A stretch of DNA of 64,000 nt from assembly GCA_037013685.1 (NCBI GenBank), contig CM072888.1:1655034-1719033 (forward strand), read 5' to 3'. A program made the position numbers and the translations under genes. This stretch comes from Acridotheres tristis. Taxonomy: Eukaryota > Chordata > Aves > Passeriformes > Sturnidae. Below, in pieces: positions 11,301-22,658 of the stretch. The notes beneath the pieces were generated by a model. The model made no database searches and was not told the DNA's origin. It was given only the letters and a program-made list of their open reading frames with translations. Numbering within the stretch: the first letter of the stretch is position 1; each line of letters begins with the position of its first letter.

Positions 11301-14250
11301 GCTCCAAACCCTCTCCTTCAGCCCAGTGACATTCTTTACGATTTTTTTTTTTTTTTCCTCCCCCCAGCCTCTGTATACAGATGAGTCAAACTGCCAAAGC
11401 ATTTTGGAAACAATCCAGCAGGCAGCCCAGAGTGGCTCTTCGTTGCTCAGAGCACAGCTGCCACTCCATCCCCTTCCATATGGTGATCCCTCCCAGGAAT
11501 TAGCCATGCTCTTGGCCCACGGGCCGTGCTCGTGTGTACACACACGTTGTCCAGCCTTGGGAAGTTGGGCTGAAAGCTGCCAAACTGCACCGTTTTTATC
11601 TGCTCATCTCAATGTCTATTTCTGTGGTTTGTAATCAGGCCTGAGTGGCTGCAAAGGGGGGAGAGGAAGGCTGCTTGTCTGCACTGCTCTGCTTTTAGGA
11701 GAGTGTGACAAAAATCTCCCCGTTCTGGCCTCCCCAAGGAGAGGAGAAGCACAGTTCCCACAAATAAAAATCTGGCTTGGGGAGCTCTGGGGGGAGGAAA
11801 ACCAGGTGATTGTTCAAGGCTGTGCTAAGGGGGTTTAAAGGAACCTGCCACGACTGGGCTATGTACAGATGTGTTAGTTCAAGGTAAATTATTTGCTGTA
11901 TCCCTTTATACAGGATCTAATGTGTATATCCTAGCAAGAAAATACTGGAGAATGGGGAATTCTGATGGAATTGTGTGGATCTGAGCTTTCTTCATGGTGC
12001 TTTCCTGCAGGAATATGTGCAACACCTCTGTGTACACTGCCTCTCCCAAGAATTCAATGAGCACCCCGAGTCTGCCAGCTCAGGTACTGTGTCTTTCCAG
12101 CTTCTTATTCCAAGTACCCTGACTGGGGATAGAGATTAGCAGGGAATCAAATATAAGTGCCTCATCATGGGTTTTTTAATTAAAAAAAAAAAAATACCCC
12201 AAACAATTCAAAACCAATGTTTGAGGATATTTAAAAAAGAATCTCTGAGGAAAGTCTGACACAGAGCACAAGGAAATTCAAGTTGGGAATAGGGAAAGGT
12301 AAGAAAAGTAAATTCAGTGGTGCTGGGATGCCAGAGGGCTCCGTGTTATCTCCTTAAGCCCAGAGGAGCACAGACAAGTCACAGAAGCAAACAGCAAAAG
12401 CCAAGGGGAGGAGTGGGAAGGGAGGGAACGAGCTGCATTTGATTAATTCCAGAGCCAACTGGCACTCACTTGATGGAAATGCTAATTGTCCCACTGACAT
12501 ACACCCACTAGTTATTCCCCTCATCTCCTCTAAATGAAGCAGTCTTTTCTTAAATCACAGGTAACACAAGAATATCCAGGTTTCCACCCTTCCTTTTCCT
12601 CTATGTCACACCCCCACTGACAGGACCAGCTGAACTATTTACTGCATGGCAATCCTACACAGCACTACACAGCTGCTTTCCACTGCTGTGCCTGGTTAGG
12701 AGTCAGTCCTCACTCCAAAGAACAGTTCCTGCCCTGCTGGAAGCAGCCTGTTAGCTCTCAGTGTGTGCATGACAACTCCTGAATATCCACATCGGGTCAC
12801 TGAGTGAGACCTGCCCTTGTCTGCAGGTGCCTTTTACACCTGGTGCTTCCAGAGCAGCTCTTGGGGCTGCTTTACATGCAGGCTGCTCCCCAAAACAAGG
12901 CTCTGCTTACCAGAAATGCATTCAGGGACTGCTGTAGGGCAAGAAGTGTTTCCAGCAGCCAGCCTGTAAATAAATGTCATCAGAAGCCCCCAAAGGGCTG
13001 CTTTAAACAGTGTACTTATTTATTTACACAAGTGTCTTGCACTGTTTCAGAGAAATGACCCATTTGCAATGCTGCTCCATCCCCTGGAGAGTGCTGGGCT
13101 TCTAATGAGATCCAGGACAGAGTGGCTTAAAGGATTAGGAGCTGAAGTCACCAGGAGTCTGGGGAAGGAAGCAGCCAGTGCTGGATCAAGGCAAAACACC
13201 GTCCTGGGCTGTGGGCACGGGAGAGAAGCAGCCATGTACGGCTGCAACTTAAAGCAGGAATTTTCCTCGGCCTGGGGACACTGAGAAGTCCCAGCAGCAC
13301 GAGCAGAGGGAGCTGGCAGTGCCCTGGGGTCCCTGTGAGCTGTGAGGGACAGAGCTGTTCTAGTGACAAGGCTGATCTGACACCCTTTCAGTCCCTCCTC
13401 AGAAATGATAAAGACCCTGTTCAGGCTGCTGCTGTGAGCCTCATTCAACTCCTCAGGATCAATACCTGGAGAGAAGTCAGCTATTGAGCTGTTCTTTGAG
13501 CAAAACTACACGGGAATTATGAATCCATGCACACTGCAGGAACTCGGGAGAGGTCTTCTCAATGAGCCAACCCTAAGATACAGCTGCAATCATCAATACC
13601 CTTTCATCCTTCAAAGCAAAGTTTGTGCTAGGAGAAAAGAAATGAGATTATTTCCACGGCCCCAGTGACTGGAAATATTCCCTTTTCAGTGAGAAACTGC
13701 CAGCACTTCCAGAGAATAAGCCAAGCCCAGCAGCACCTCAGTTACTCTCCCTCTACAATCCAAAGAAATCTGCCTCTGTAAAACTTAATTCAAACAGCTT
13801 TAGAGTCACAAGGCTTCCCTTGTTCAACCACAGGTAAGTTTGGATGAGTCAAAGCTTAAGATTTTAAAAGAAAGGAGGAGAAAAAGAAAAAAAAGCCAAA
13901 GGAAAAAACCACACACCGATAGTGGAAACTGTTTTGCAATCACTGGCACAATAAATGAGCCTTTTCAGTTTGAACAGCCCACAGGATGCTGCACTAGAGC
14001 TCAAAGTAGCTGGGCTTGTATGTTCAGGAGGAGAGAGAAGGGATCTATTAAAAAACCCCCCAGCTGATAGGAATAAACCCTGTTCTCCAGAGGGTGTGTT
14101 TAAACTTTGCATTTTAATCTCAGAAGAAGAAAAGTTTGCATAAATAGCCTGAGCAAAGCATATTATTTGAATATTGAAAGATAGTTCAGCTGTTTCTTCA
14201 TTTGATTATCCCAGTCTTTCCCATGAGCATTTACACCATACTTCCAAATA

Positions 14251-14426
14251 GAATCCCAGACTGGTTTGGGGTGGAAGGGACCTTAAAACCATCCAACCTG
14301 CCATGAGCAGGGACACCTCCCACTGTCCCAGCTGCTCCAGGCCATGTCCAGCCTGGCCTTGGACACCTGCAGGGATGCAGGAGCAGCCACAGCTTCTCTG
14401 GGCACCCTGCTCCAGCAGAGAGGCTG
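14251..14426 (-). mobile_element. CR1 LINE 3'-end fragment
   Basis: The plus strand shows the reverse complement of a CR1 3' end: a GAATCCCAGA-GGTTTGG-GGAAGGGACCT block, then CCTGCCATGAGCAGGGACAC, then the segment about the Leu/Ser-rich tail ending near CTCTGGGCACCCTG. This order is typical of avian CR1 in minus orientation. It is truncated and diverged, with no coding capacity. Confidence 0.85.
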
Positions 14427-17400
14427 AATTTGTGTGGCTTTCTCTGGTCATGCCTTCATGTGATGGGATTTCACCTAAAGCCAGGGAATACCTTGGGCAA
14501 GTTTTTCAAACAGGTTGGTTTTCTGGAGTTTCTTAACGTCCTGGCAGGTGAGAGGTTAATTACAGAGCTGTGTGAAAGGAAGGTAAAGAAGACAAAGGCA
14601 GTCCAAAGCCCTGGTGCTAGTACAGAAATGGAGAGTAAAGGAAGAGCAGACACACAGTGGGTAGGGGCAAGGGACAGGTATGGATTCTGGAATGCTGGAG
14701 CCTTGTTGACAGCCTGAGGTTTTCAACCACATAGTTTTCCAAGCAGAAAATACTTGTGAGTTATACTCATCTCCCCACGTCCAGGGTTGTTTTGTTCACA
14801 CCTGCAGCTGCCATGAAATAAATGACCAATGACTTAAAACTGAATTATTCTCCCTTTACCTGCACAGGAAGCACCTGAGGGTTCCTAGAGCAGGCAGAAA
14901 AACACCTTGCAGTTAGCACAGGCCTATTCTCAAACCTCCTGGTCTATCCACAGGTCTCAAAATACTCTGTGCTTCTCTCATCCACTCCAACCATTCCTAA
15001 TTCTTTTGATGAACTCCAATCCTTGCCAGCTTTTTGCTCCAGACTAAGGAGGAGAAAGAAGAGGCTCCTTGCCCAGGTACAAACACAGCCCTGGAGACTG
15101 ACCTGCTCCCAGTGGCAGGGATGTGACTTGGATGGAGGAAAAAAAATGTGAGCCCAGCTCTTCCTGGCACCTAGGACTGTTCTGGTATGTGAGAAGTCAT
15201 CTGGCCCTGCTCTCCTTTTGCTTTCTTAACCTTCCAGAACAACAAGGGATTAAAGGAAAGGCGTTCACAAGTGGAAATTTTGGCTGGCCAGCCGTTCATC
15301 CTGTGCTAGCTCCTTCCCACTGCCAGGGCCAGTTGTAAATTAATGTAATACAATAAGGAGAAATTGAATTTTAAGCTGTAGGGGAAGTGGGAAGAGCAAA
15401 GGATGTTCTCCACGTGTCAAGGCTGACTCAGGATAATGGACATTTTTTTTGGTGATGTACACCCCCCCTTGTGATCTCACACGGGATGGTGACATCCAGC
15501 AAAGCACACAAAGTATGTTTTCTGCTTTCCCCCTTTCTCAGTTTTCCTGGGAGTATCCTGTGGAAAAAAAAGAGCTACAAATCTGCAGAAGGAAGGCTTC
15601 AGCACTCTGTTTAGATAGTGCTTAAATCCAGAGCCTTTTGAAAGGGCCTTTAGATTGATTTCTTAGGAAGGAAAAAAAAAAAAAAAAGCAAAACTAATTT
15701 GTGATTAGAAGGCACAAAGATGTTCACTCAGATGGAAGCATTCCTGAAAAGCGAGGGGAAAACCACCCGAGCAATTCATTCAGCTGCCCTAAAGGGTAAA
15801 CAGCAAACTTGAACACCATCCACAAATCCTGATTATTATTAACAGCTTGACCAAAAGCTTATGGGTTTTGTACTTTGCTTTCTACTCCTGGAATCCGATG
15901 AACTTCAAAAAACAAGTGTTTGACACCAAAGCAAGGAGGAGGGTCCCTCTGCAGCAACACAAGGCTCAGCACTGCTCCCTCTCCTGCAGCCTGCACAGCT
16001 GCCCCAGCACAGGAACTTCTTCTGCCTTTAAAAAAGGATGCAAGATGTTGAATTGGGTCTTCCCTTCCAGGCCCCTGGAAGCAGCAGCGTGGGGAGCTGC
16101 TGACTTGCAGAGGTCACTGTGGAAGGATTGGTGGCCAGGATAAAGGACACTCGGCAGGAGCTTTGCTTTGCATTCCCTGTGCAGAGCACAGGTGGGTGAA
16201 AAACTTGGGAAGGGAAAGGCCCAGGGGACAAGAGCTGCCTCCAGTCATTTCCCAGCCATAAAAATTCCTGCTGCTCCTGGCTGAGGGCACAAGAGGTTTC
16301 CCTTTATGCTTTGTTTAGGGTAAGGAATAATCCAGATTCACATCAACAGGGACGGTGGCAGGGTGCTCTGAAGGATTTGTCTCTTCACGTCTGAAATTTC
16401 CCAACCCTCCAGCTGCAACTGGGGGGAACCCAAAACTAAACTCCTGCTGAAGGGATAATTTTAATTTAGAACATGCACTTACACCCCAGCCTTCATATCC
16501 TGCAAATCTGCATTTGGAGTCCCACAGTGCTTTTATTCACATTTTTTCTGTCTTTCTCAGAAAAAGCACCGAGCTCATCCCCAGGCAAGCAGAATGGGGA
16601 AGACAGTACACTACCCACAGGTGAGTGCTGAGCATAAACAGTGCTGTGCAGTCATAAACAGCACTAATGATTGCCATCAGGAAATGCCAGCATTTTGCTA
16701 AGTGCTGGTTTGACATCTCCCCCTCAAAGGGGTAAAATCTGTTTCTTGTGGAACAGCACACAGTGCATTTCTGCCCATCTTTAATTCTATTTTCCATGAC
16801 CACCTCTCAAATCACTTTCTGGTGGGGGGTGAACACTCCTGAAGTTACATCTCTGCAGGGAGATGCCCCAGAGACTGCAAAAGTTGTTCTTCTGAACAGG
16901 ATTCCAGGAAGATTTTCTTCCAGTGCTCTCTTTTATTTAGAGTAACTTCAGTTTGGTGTTTTTGTTTTGGGGGGAGCGTGGATTTTATTTTTTTCTCCTT
17001 TTCAACTCAGAGAGAGGAATTTTGTCCCACACAACAGCACCCAAGTCAGGCCCAGGACCTTGCCATTGGAGCTAAGTGTCACGTAGCCCTTTTGTGAATT
17101 TACTAAGCTGCCACAGAGCCAGTCAGCAAGTTCAGCTAAAGGCCTTCCTGCATCCAGCTCTGAGATCTGCAGGCACAAATGCATCCAGAAAATCCCGTGC
17201 ATGCTAAGTTCTTTTTGCCATTTCCTGCCACACATTTCAGTTGACTTGAAGTTGATCTTTTTGGGGTGGTCTTGTGGCAGGAAGTTTGATGACAGCCCCA
17301 AGGTGCACAAAAGACAGGGAACTCGAGCAGCAGAATTCCAGAAATGTTGTCACCACCTAAGGATCTCGATGAAGAAACCACCTTTTTCGGTTTTTTGTTT

Positions 17401-20295
17401 CTTAATCGTTATAAGTGAGATGGAGAAGCTGCACAGACAAATCACTGGAACCCAAAGAATTCATCAGAAGGTGAAGTTACACCACACTGCCACTGTAATA
17501 AGCACCCAAGCCTTGATTACAACCTGCCATCAAGAGAACCACAGAATCTGGACAAAAAAAAAAAATTACAAGAGGCTTAGCATTTAATGCTCTAAAGCAC
17601 TAAATCCACAGCAAATCCTGCTGAATCTAAATATGCCTAAGACATATTTTAACTTTTTTTTTTTTTTTTAAGTTTTCACAAATGCCATCTTAGCTCCCCA
17701 AAAACTAAGCTCCACTGTGACTTTGGCTTTCTCAGTAGTCTGCAAATCAGGTTACATCCCGTGCCTCGAGTGCCCTTTTTTGGCACTCCCAAAACCTCTT
17801 TCCAAGAAACAGTAAGCAAGTAAAAAGTAAGCATTTACTTGGATTTATCTCCCCTTTTAAACCCAAGTAACCCAAAAGTGTCCAGCAGATTACAGCTGGT
17901 AGAAGCATAACTTCTTGGGGGTGGCTCAAGAGAGTTTGTCTGGAAATGATGCACATTACTGATGCCTAATTTTATCACTTAAAACCTTGGGGAAGGTTTT
18001 AATAAGAAAAAAAGAGACAAATCCCCCCATTTGTGCACATTGACTCAAACAAAAAAGCCAGTGGCTGCTGTGATCTACCTCAGTTTTAATTCTTGGTGGT
18101 TTCGATTTAAATTAAGTAGAGACTTAGCCAGTGTAGAAATTAATTAATTTTTCTCCACTGGTGCTTTTTCAGTCTCCTAACAGAGTCCACACACATACCT
18201 TGGGATCACTTTCTTGCTTATTTCTCCTAGGACTGGTGTGAAAGCTAAACTCGATCCAAAGCCTGCCTGGCTTTTTACAAAACCACGGCTGTTAATGGAA
18301 AACAACAAAATAATCCCAGTTTATCCCGTGAAATGGAAGTTTTATCAACCACCTGCCCATGGAAAGAGAACAGCCATAACATCACTTAGTTCCACAAGAG
18401 AATTCCCACTGCAAATGGGATGGAGGCCCTAGAGAGTGTGGATGAGGAGAGGAGAGCCACACACAGCAAACAGACCCAGAGCAGCCATCTCTTCCCTTGC
18501 CAGGTAGGCAGATAGAAATGCCTGAGCAGGCTCCATCCCTGGGACAGGCCAAAACTCCCTTTAGAGAAGGAAAACAAGCTCTATCAGTAACAGTGCAGTC
18601 CTGCAGATAACTGCTCCTGCAGCTGGGACTTGTGCTGGCACAGCTCTGTCAGTCACGGGTCAGGCTCCGTCACCGCACGCACGCAGAGCTGTGCCACCAC
18701 AAGTCGGGCTGGGAAACTCGCCTAAGTTTGGCCTTTTTCCTGCTGCAGCCGAGGTAAAGCTTGTCCAGCAGTCTGCTCGTGGGGAGACTCACCCCTGACA
18801 CATTAAGAGTTTGGCTTTCCGAGGACGGGAGAAAACGAAACTTTGCACAGCAACACCTATGGGCCATTTACACTTGAGTTTTATCCTTCAATTAAATGCA
18901 CAAACTAAATGAGAAGGAGCCCCTGTAGGTAGAGATAAAAGAGAATAAATTAAATTGTGCTGTACTTCATCACTCGGAGCAGCCCCCGCTTTTAATAGTA
19001 AGGAGGGAACAAAACTGAAAGTGTTTAACAGGATTTGTTTAGCAGACAGCAGAGCACTGCAGAATTTCCTCTGCTCTGTGAAACCCACCAGGCACACTGC
19101 AACAGCGCCTCTGGCATCCTCAGCCACCTCTGGAGGAGATTTAATGCCCGAGTTCTGTTTGGGTGAACCGACACCATCCTGCAGGCTGGTGATGTGGATC
19201 ATTATTCCAGAGCAGCGAGGTGGCAGCCGTGCACGCTGTCCATCTGCTCCAGAGCCAAATTCTAAAATCGGGCTCCCTAAAATTCCAAAATTCCTCCCTC
19301 GGTGGGCAGGGACACGAGGAGGGAGCAGGGCTCCGTCCAGGACGTCGGGTCAGGCTGAAGCAAAACTCAGTGTCCCAGCAGCCTGGATGTGCTGGGAGGC
19401 ACCGCCAGCACGTGGCTGTGCCCGTGGATGCTGCCTTCCCGGACGGGGACGCTTGGCAGGAGCACATTCCCTATTTTTCACAGGGAGAACACAGAAATAA
19501 AATGCTCCACAGCCCTCCAAACTGGGATACAGGATGATACAACGATTCTAGGAATTCCCTGGGCTGGGTCAGGTTGTTGTTAGGAATTATGTTCTATTTT
19601 TTTCTTTTTAAAAATAAACACATCGCCATCACTTTGATGATCAGCCATGTCTGTGGGTGGGTGTTTGCCCCTCTAGGTTAGCTCTGAGTTGTGGGGGAGC
19701 GTCCCAGAGAGGGGAAGGCAGCGATGTGAATTTAATTGTAAAAAATGCCCTGCTCAGCCAAGGCCGTGTAAAATCCTTATCAGCACGGCAACTCAGGAGA
19801 GGTTGTACCTCCCCAAAACAAATACTCAGCCTATTCAAAGTTTCCAAAAAGGCCCGATAAAATCCACCGGTCTAAAGATTTCCAGAAGGTCAGATAAAAC
19901 GTGGTCTGGCTGGGGAGCAACAGAGCCCTCCACCACATTTACCAGGAGCACTCGAGATAAGAGGCCAGCCCCAGACTGTAACAAAACTCAGTGTTTAAGT
20001 GTGTGCTTTCATTTGCAAGCGCCGGCGCCCGGGCTGGCAGCCCAGGTTTTATGGCAGGTGACACTCCTGTCATCCTCCTCCTACGGAACTGCTGCGGACC
20101 TGAGAACCCGCTGGGAAAAGGCGGCAGGGCCAGCGTCTCCCCAAACACGCTGACCCCGAAAGTGCCCTCGCCCCAAACACCACGCTGGGGGTCACACACA
20201 GCGCCAGGCCAAGGTCCCGGCATGGCTCACGGAGGGGACTGGGGCCGGCACTCACCCCACGGCCAAATGTCACCCTCCAGCCACGCTGCACCTCG

Positions 20296-20505
20296 TGGCT
20301 GGGATTAGCCCCGCGGTGGCTGAGGTTCACCTCAAGGCTGGGATTTGCCCCGTGACCGGGATTCACCCCGTGGCAGGGCTTCACCCCGCGGCCGGGATCT
20401 CCCCCTCGGCTGGGGTTCACCCCACGGCCGGGATCCGTCCCACGGCCGATCTTCCCCCCAGCCCCGGAACTGGCCCCACGAGCACGGCTCGCCCCACGGC
20501 CGCCA
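20296..20505. repeat. Degenerate 18-bp minisatellite
   Basis: About eleven diverged copies of an 18-bp unit close to CCGGGATTCACCCCGTGG occur in tandem. Because 18 is a multiple of three, all six frames show six-residue periodicity, which explains the long open frames here. It lies within about 400 bp of the inferred exon 1 donor of CNOT6L, in intron 1. Confidence 0.85.
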
Positions 20506-20666
20506 CCCGCGGCATCCTCTCAGGCAGCTCCGGCTTGGGCCGCCGCGGCCTCCGGGGCCGTCACCCCGCGGCGGGGGCCGTGCCCGCACCCCCGCACCGG
20601 CGGCCCGGCCGCGGCGCTGCCGGCGGGGCCCGACATGGCGGCGGGGCCGCTCCCGCCCGCTCTCAC

Positions 20667-21000
20667 CTGCATGCGGCGCGGCGGGGCGGCGGGGCCGGCG
20701 GCGGCGCGGCGGGGCGGGCGCACACGACATGCGGGCGGCGGCCCGCGGGCAGCGGGGACGGAGCCGCGGGGCCCGGGCGGCGGCGGCGGCGGCGGCGGCG
20801 AGGAGGAGGAGGAGGAAGGAGAGGAGGAGGAGGAGGAGCGGCGGCCGGGGCGCGCAGGGCGGAGGAGACGGGGGCGGGCGCGGGGAGGCGGCGGCGGGCG
20901 GTGCCGGGGCCGCGGCGGGGGGAGCGCGGGCACTCGCGGGGCCGTGACAGCGCGCACGGAGCAGCGGCGGCGGCGGCCCCGCAGGACACCCCGGCCCCGG
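20667..21000 (-). other. CNOT6L: CNOT6L exon 1, inferred noncoding first exon (upstream limit unknown)
   Basis: A strong donor, ATGCAG|GTGAGA on the minus strand, sits at 20667/20666 in a CpG-rich block head-to-head with MRPL1. It is placed where a housekeeping first exon is expected. Splicing to exon 2 gives the in-frame reading A-C-R-L-T-G-M-P-K, which parallels the human M-R-L-I-G-M-P-K. No ATG lies in the main frame in the exon body. The transcription start cannot be seen and the 21000 limit is only a guess. It contains GGC and GAG trinucleotide runs. Confidence 0.6.
20776..20842. repeat. GGC and GAG trinucleotide runs in CNOT6L leader
   Basis: About eight GGC units run directly into two blocks of GAG/GGA units separated by a short interruption, ending at GCGGCGG. 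On the CNOT6L strand they read CTC/TCC then GCC. If the mRNA starts upstream they are in the 5' UTR. Confidence 0.9.
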
Positions 21001-21009
21001 TAACCCCGC

Positions 21010-22624
21010 CGTTTTGCCCCTCCTTGTTTCCCTTTCGGTTTCCCTCCCCGCTGTCACCGCTAAAGCCCAGCGCCTCCCAGACACAGCCGCATCCCTTCGG
21101 TGGCCCGCTAGGACGGATATGGGGGAACGGTGGGTTGAGAGGTAAAATACGGGCGGCGGGGAGGGACGTGGGTCTGTGCGTGCCCAAGAGGGAGAACAGG
21201 ACTGGGGAAAAAAAAATGAAAAAAAGCGCCAGGGAGACCTAAGGAGTGTCTGAGGAAGCAACAAGTGGTCAGGGGAGCACAGGGAGGGACAAGACATCAG
21301 GCTCTGAGGCTTTTAATTGCAGTTTGCTTTTACTGCAGCCGCCTGAGCTCATGCTGGACCCGAAATGTTCATTGATGGCCGGAGAGCGGGAAGTGCCTCA
21401 GCGATGGAGCAAGGGGTAGGAAACAGGCTTTGGAGCCACTGAGGTACTGGGGATAGTGAGCATCATCTGTGAGCCCGTGTTTCTCCCAAAATCCGTGGTG
21501 CACAGCGGAGAGCTCCTGTGTGAAAAGCCAGAGGCACACAGGGAATTGCGGGAAGCTGGCGAAGGACAGAGGTTAGCTGGCCACAGGTGCACACTGAGAA
21601 TCCTGTCACATCCACCATCCCTGCAGGAGTCACACGTGCCGAGTGCCCATCCAAAACAATTTCATTTACCCTCTTGAGTTTTAAACAAATGTTTGTCACT
21701 CCCCAGCTGAGGCTTTTGACTTGAGGAAGGTTCCTTTCCCTCCCATCGCCCTCACACCTCCCCATCTTTTCCCAGGACACTGAGCCAGGAGTTGGATTGG
21801 ATGGACAGAGTTTTGTTACAACTTGTTTTACACAGTCCCCTGTGTCTCGTTTACAAATTCTTGGACCCATTGGGGAAGTTTACATAGCCACATGTCTCTA
21901 ATATAAAAACTCTTGGACACGCACTGATTGGAGATGACTGGGGCATTTGAATGTTTTTAGTCCTAAGCACATCAGTGTGGAATAAAAGTTCCCTTTAACC
22001 GTTATATTTTGTGGTGTGAATCTGAACAGCTCAGGAGATGGTTAAACAAAGCCTTTTTAAGTGGATGCTGTTCCACGAGAGTGACTTACACATGTCTTTT
22101 CCCACCCAATCCACAGGGCAATGGGGGCAAGATGGCAGCCAGGAAATCTCTTTTTGGAATTACACGTGGCTTGCAGCAGACAATATTGACCATTAGATGG
22201 GCAGTGTTCTCCAAACAGACGTAGCTGAACAGGTGTAAACGGCCCCACGTCTGAGGGCCGCGGCTCTGACTGCCCTCAGGAGTGGCCGCCATGTTGGTTT
22301 AGGGAAGGGGGACCACTTTGGGCTGCAGCGCTGCGAGACAACCCAGAGTTTGCCCTGAGGGCCCTCTCAGGCCGGTGAAGAAGCGAACTGGAGGCTTTTA
22401 ACCAGACCCCGGCCATGGGTCACCTCTCCCCGGGCAGCGGGCAGGAGCCGGAACCCGGGCACCCGCGGAACGACATGTCCGGGCGCGGCGGGCGTGGGGG
22501 ACGGTGCTAAGTGGCACACCGCTGAAGCGCCCGGACCCGCGGGCCGCCGGAACGTTTCTTCTCGGCCTCGGGGAGGGCGTTCCGCGGGGACACTTGCGGC
22601 GGTGCACCAGGGCGGCTCGGCAAA
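21010..22624. other. CNOT6L-MRPL1 divergent intergenic segment
   Basis: Spacer between the two divergent promoters. The left part is ordinary sequence; from about 22250 it becomes CpG-rich and leads into MRPL1. Two YY1-like motifs lie in it (AAGATGGCAGCC near 22129 and GCCGCCATGTTG near 22285). No coding exon or repeat family is recognised. Confidence 0.7.
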
Positions 22625-22658
22625 ATGGCGGCGCCCAGCGCCCGCTGCCTGTGGCGAG
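22625..22658 (+). CDS. MRPL1: MRPL1 exon 1
   Basis: Encodes residues 1-11 ([11 protein letters not shown]) and one base of alanine 12, the start of the targeting presequence. Donor CGA G|GTGAGG. The short MAA start and Arg content match the mammalian protein. Confidence 0.92.

Larger units (their letters stand above)
8362..20666 (-). other. CNOT6L: CNOT6L intron 1 (12.3 kb)
   Basis: This is the interval between the exon 2 acceptor and the inferred exon 1 donor. It contains one CR1 fragment (14251-14426), several A or T homopolymer runs and, at its promoter-proximal end, an 18-bp-unit minisatellite. No open frame in it resembles a known protein. It may hold enhancers, but none can be named from the sequence. 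Confidence 0.7.
20500..21010 (-). promoter_or_regulatory. CNOT6L: CpG island, CNOT6L promoter region
   Basis: Very high G+C with dense CpG and no TATA box, in contrast with the AT-rich flanks. It overlaps the inferred first exon. This is the usual promoter type for a broadly expressed gene such as CNOT6L. Confidence 0.8.

Noticed and set aside
20295..21297. Open frames over 300 codons on both strands near the CNOT6L promoter
   Set aside because: Produced by GC-rich, stop-poor sequence, the 18-bp minisatellite and trinucleotide runs. No protein family resemblance, and they overlap each other on opposite strands.
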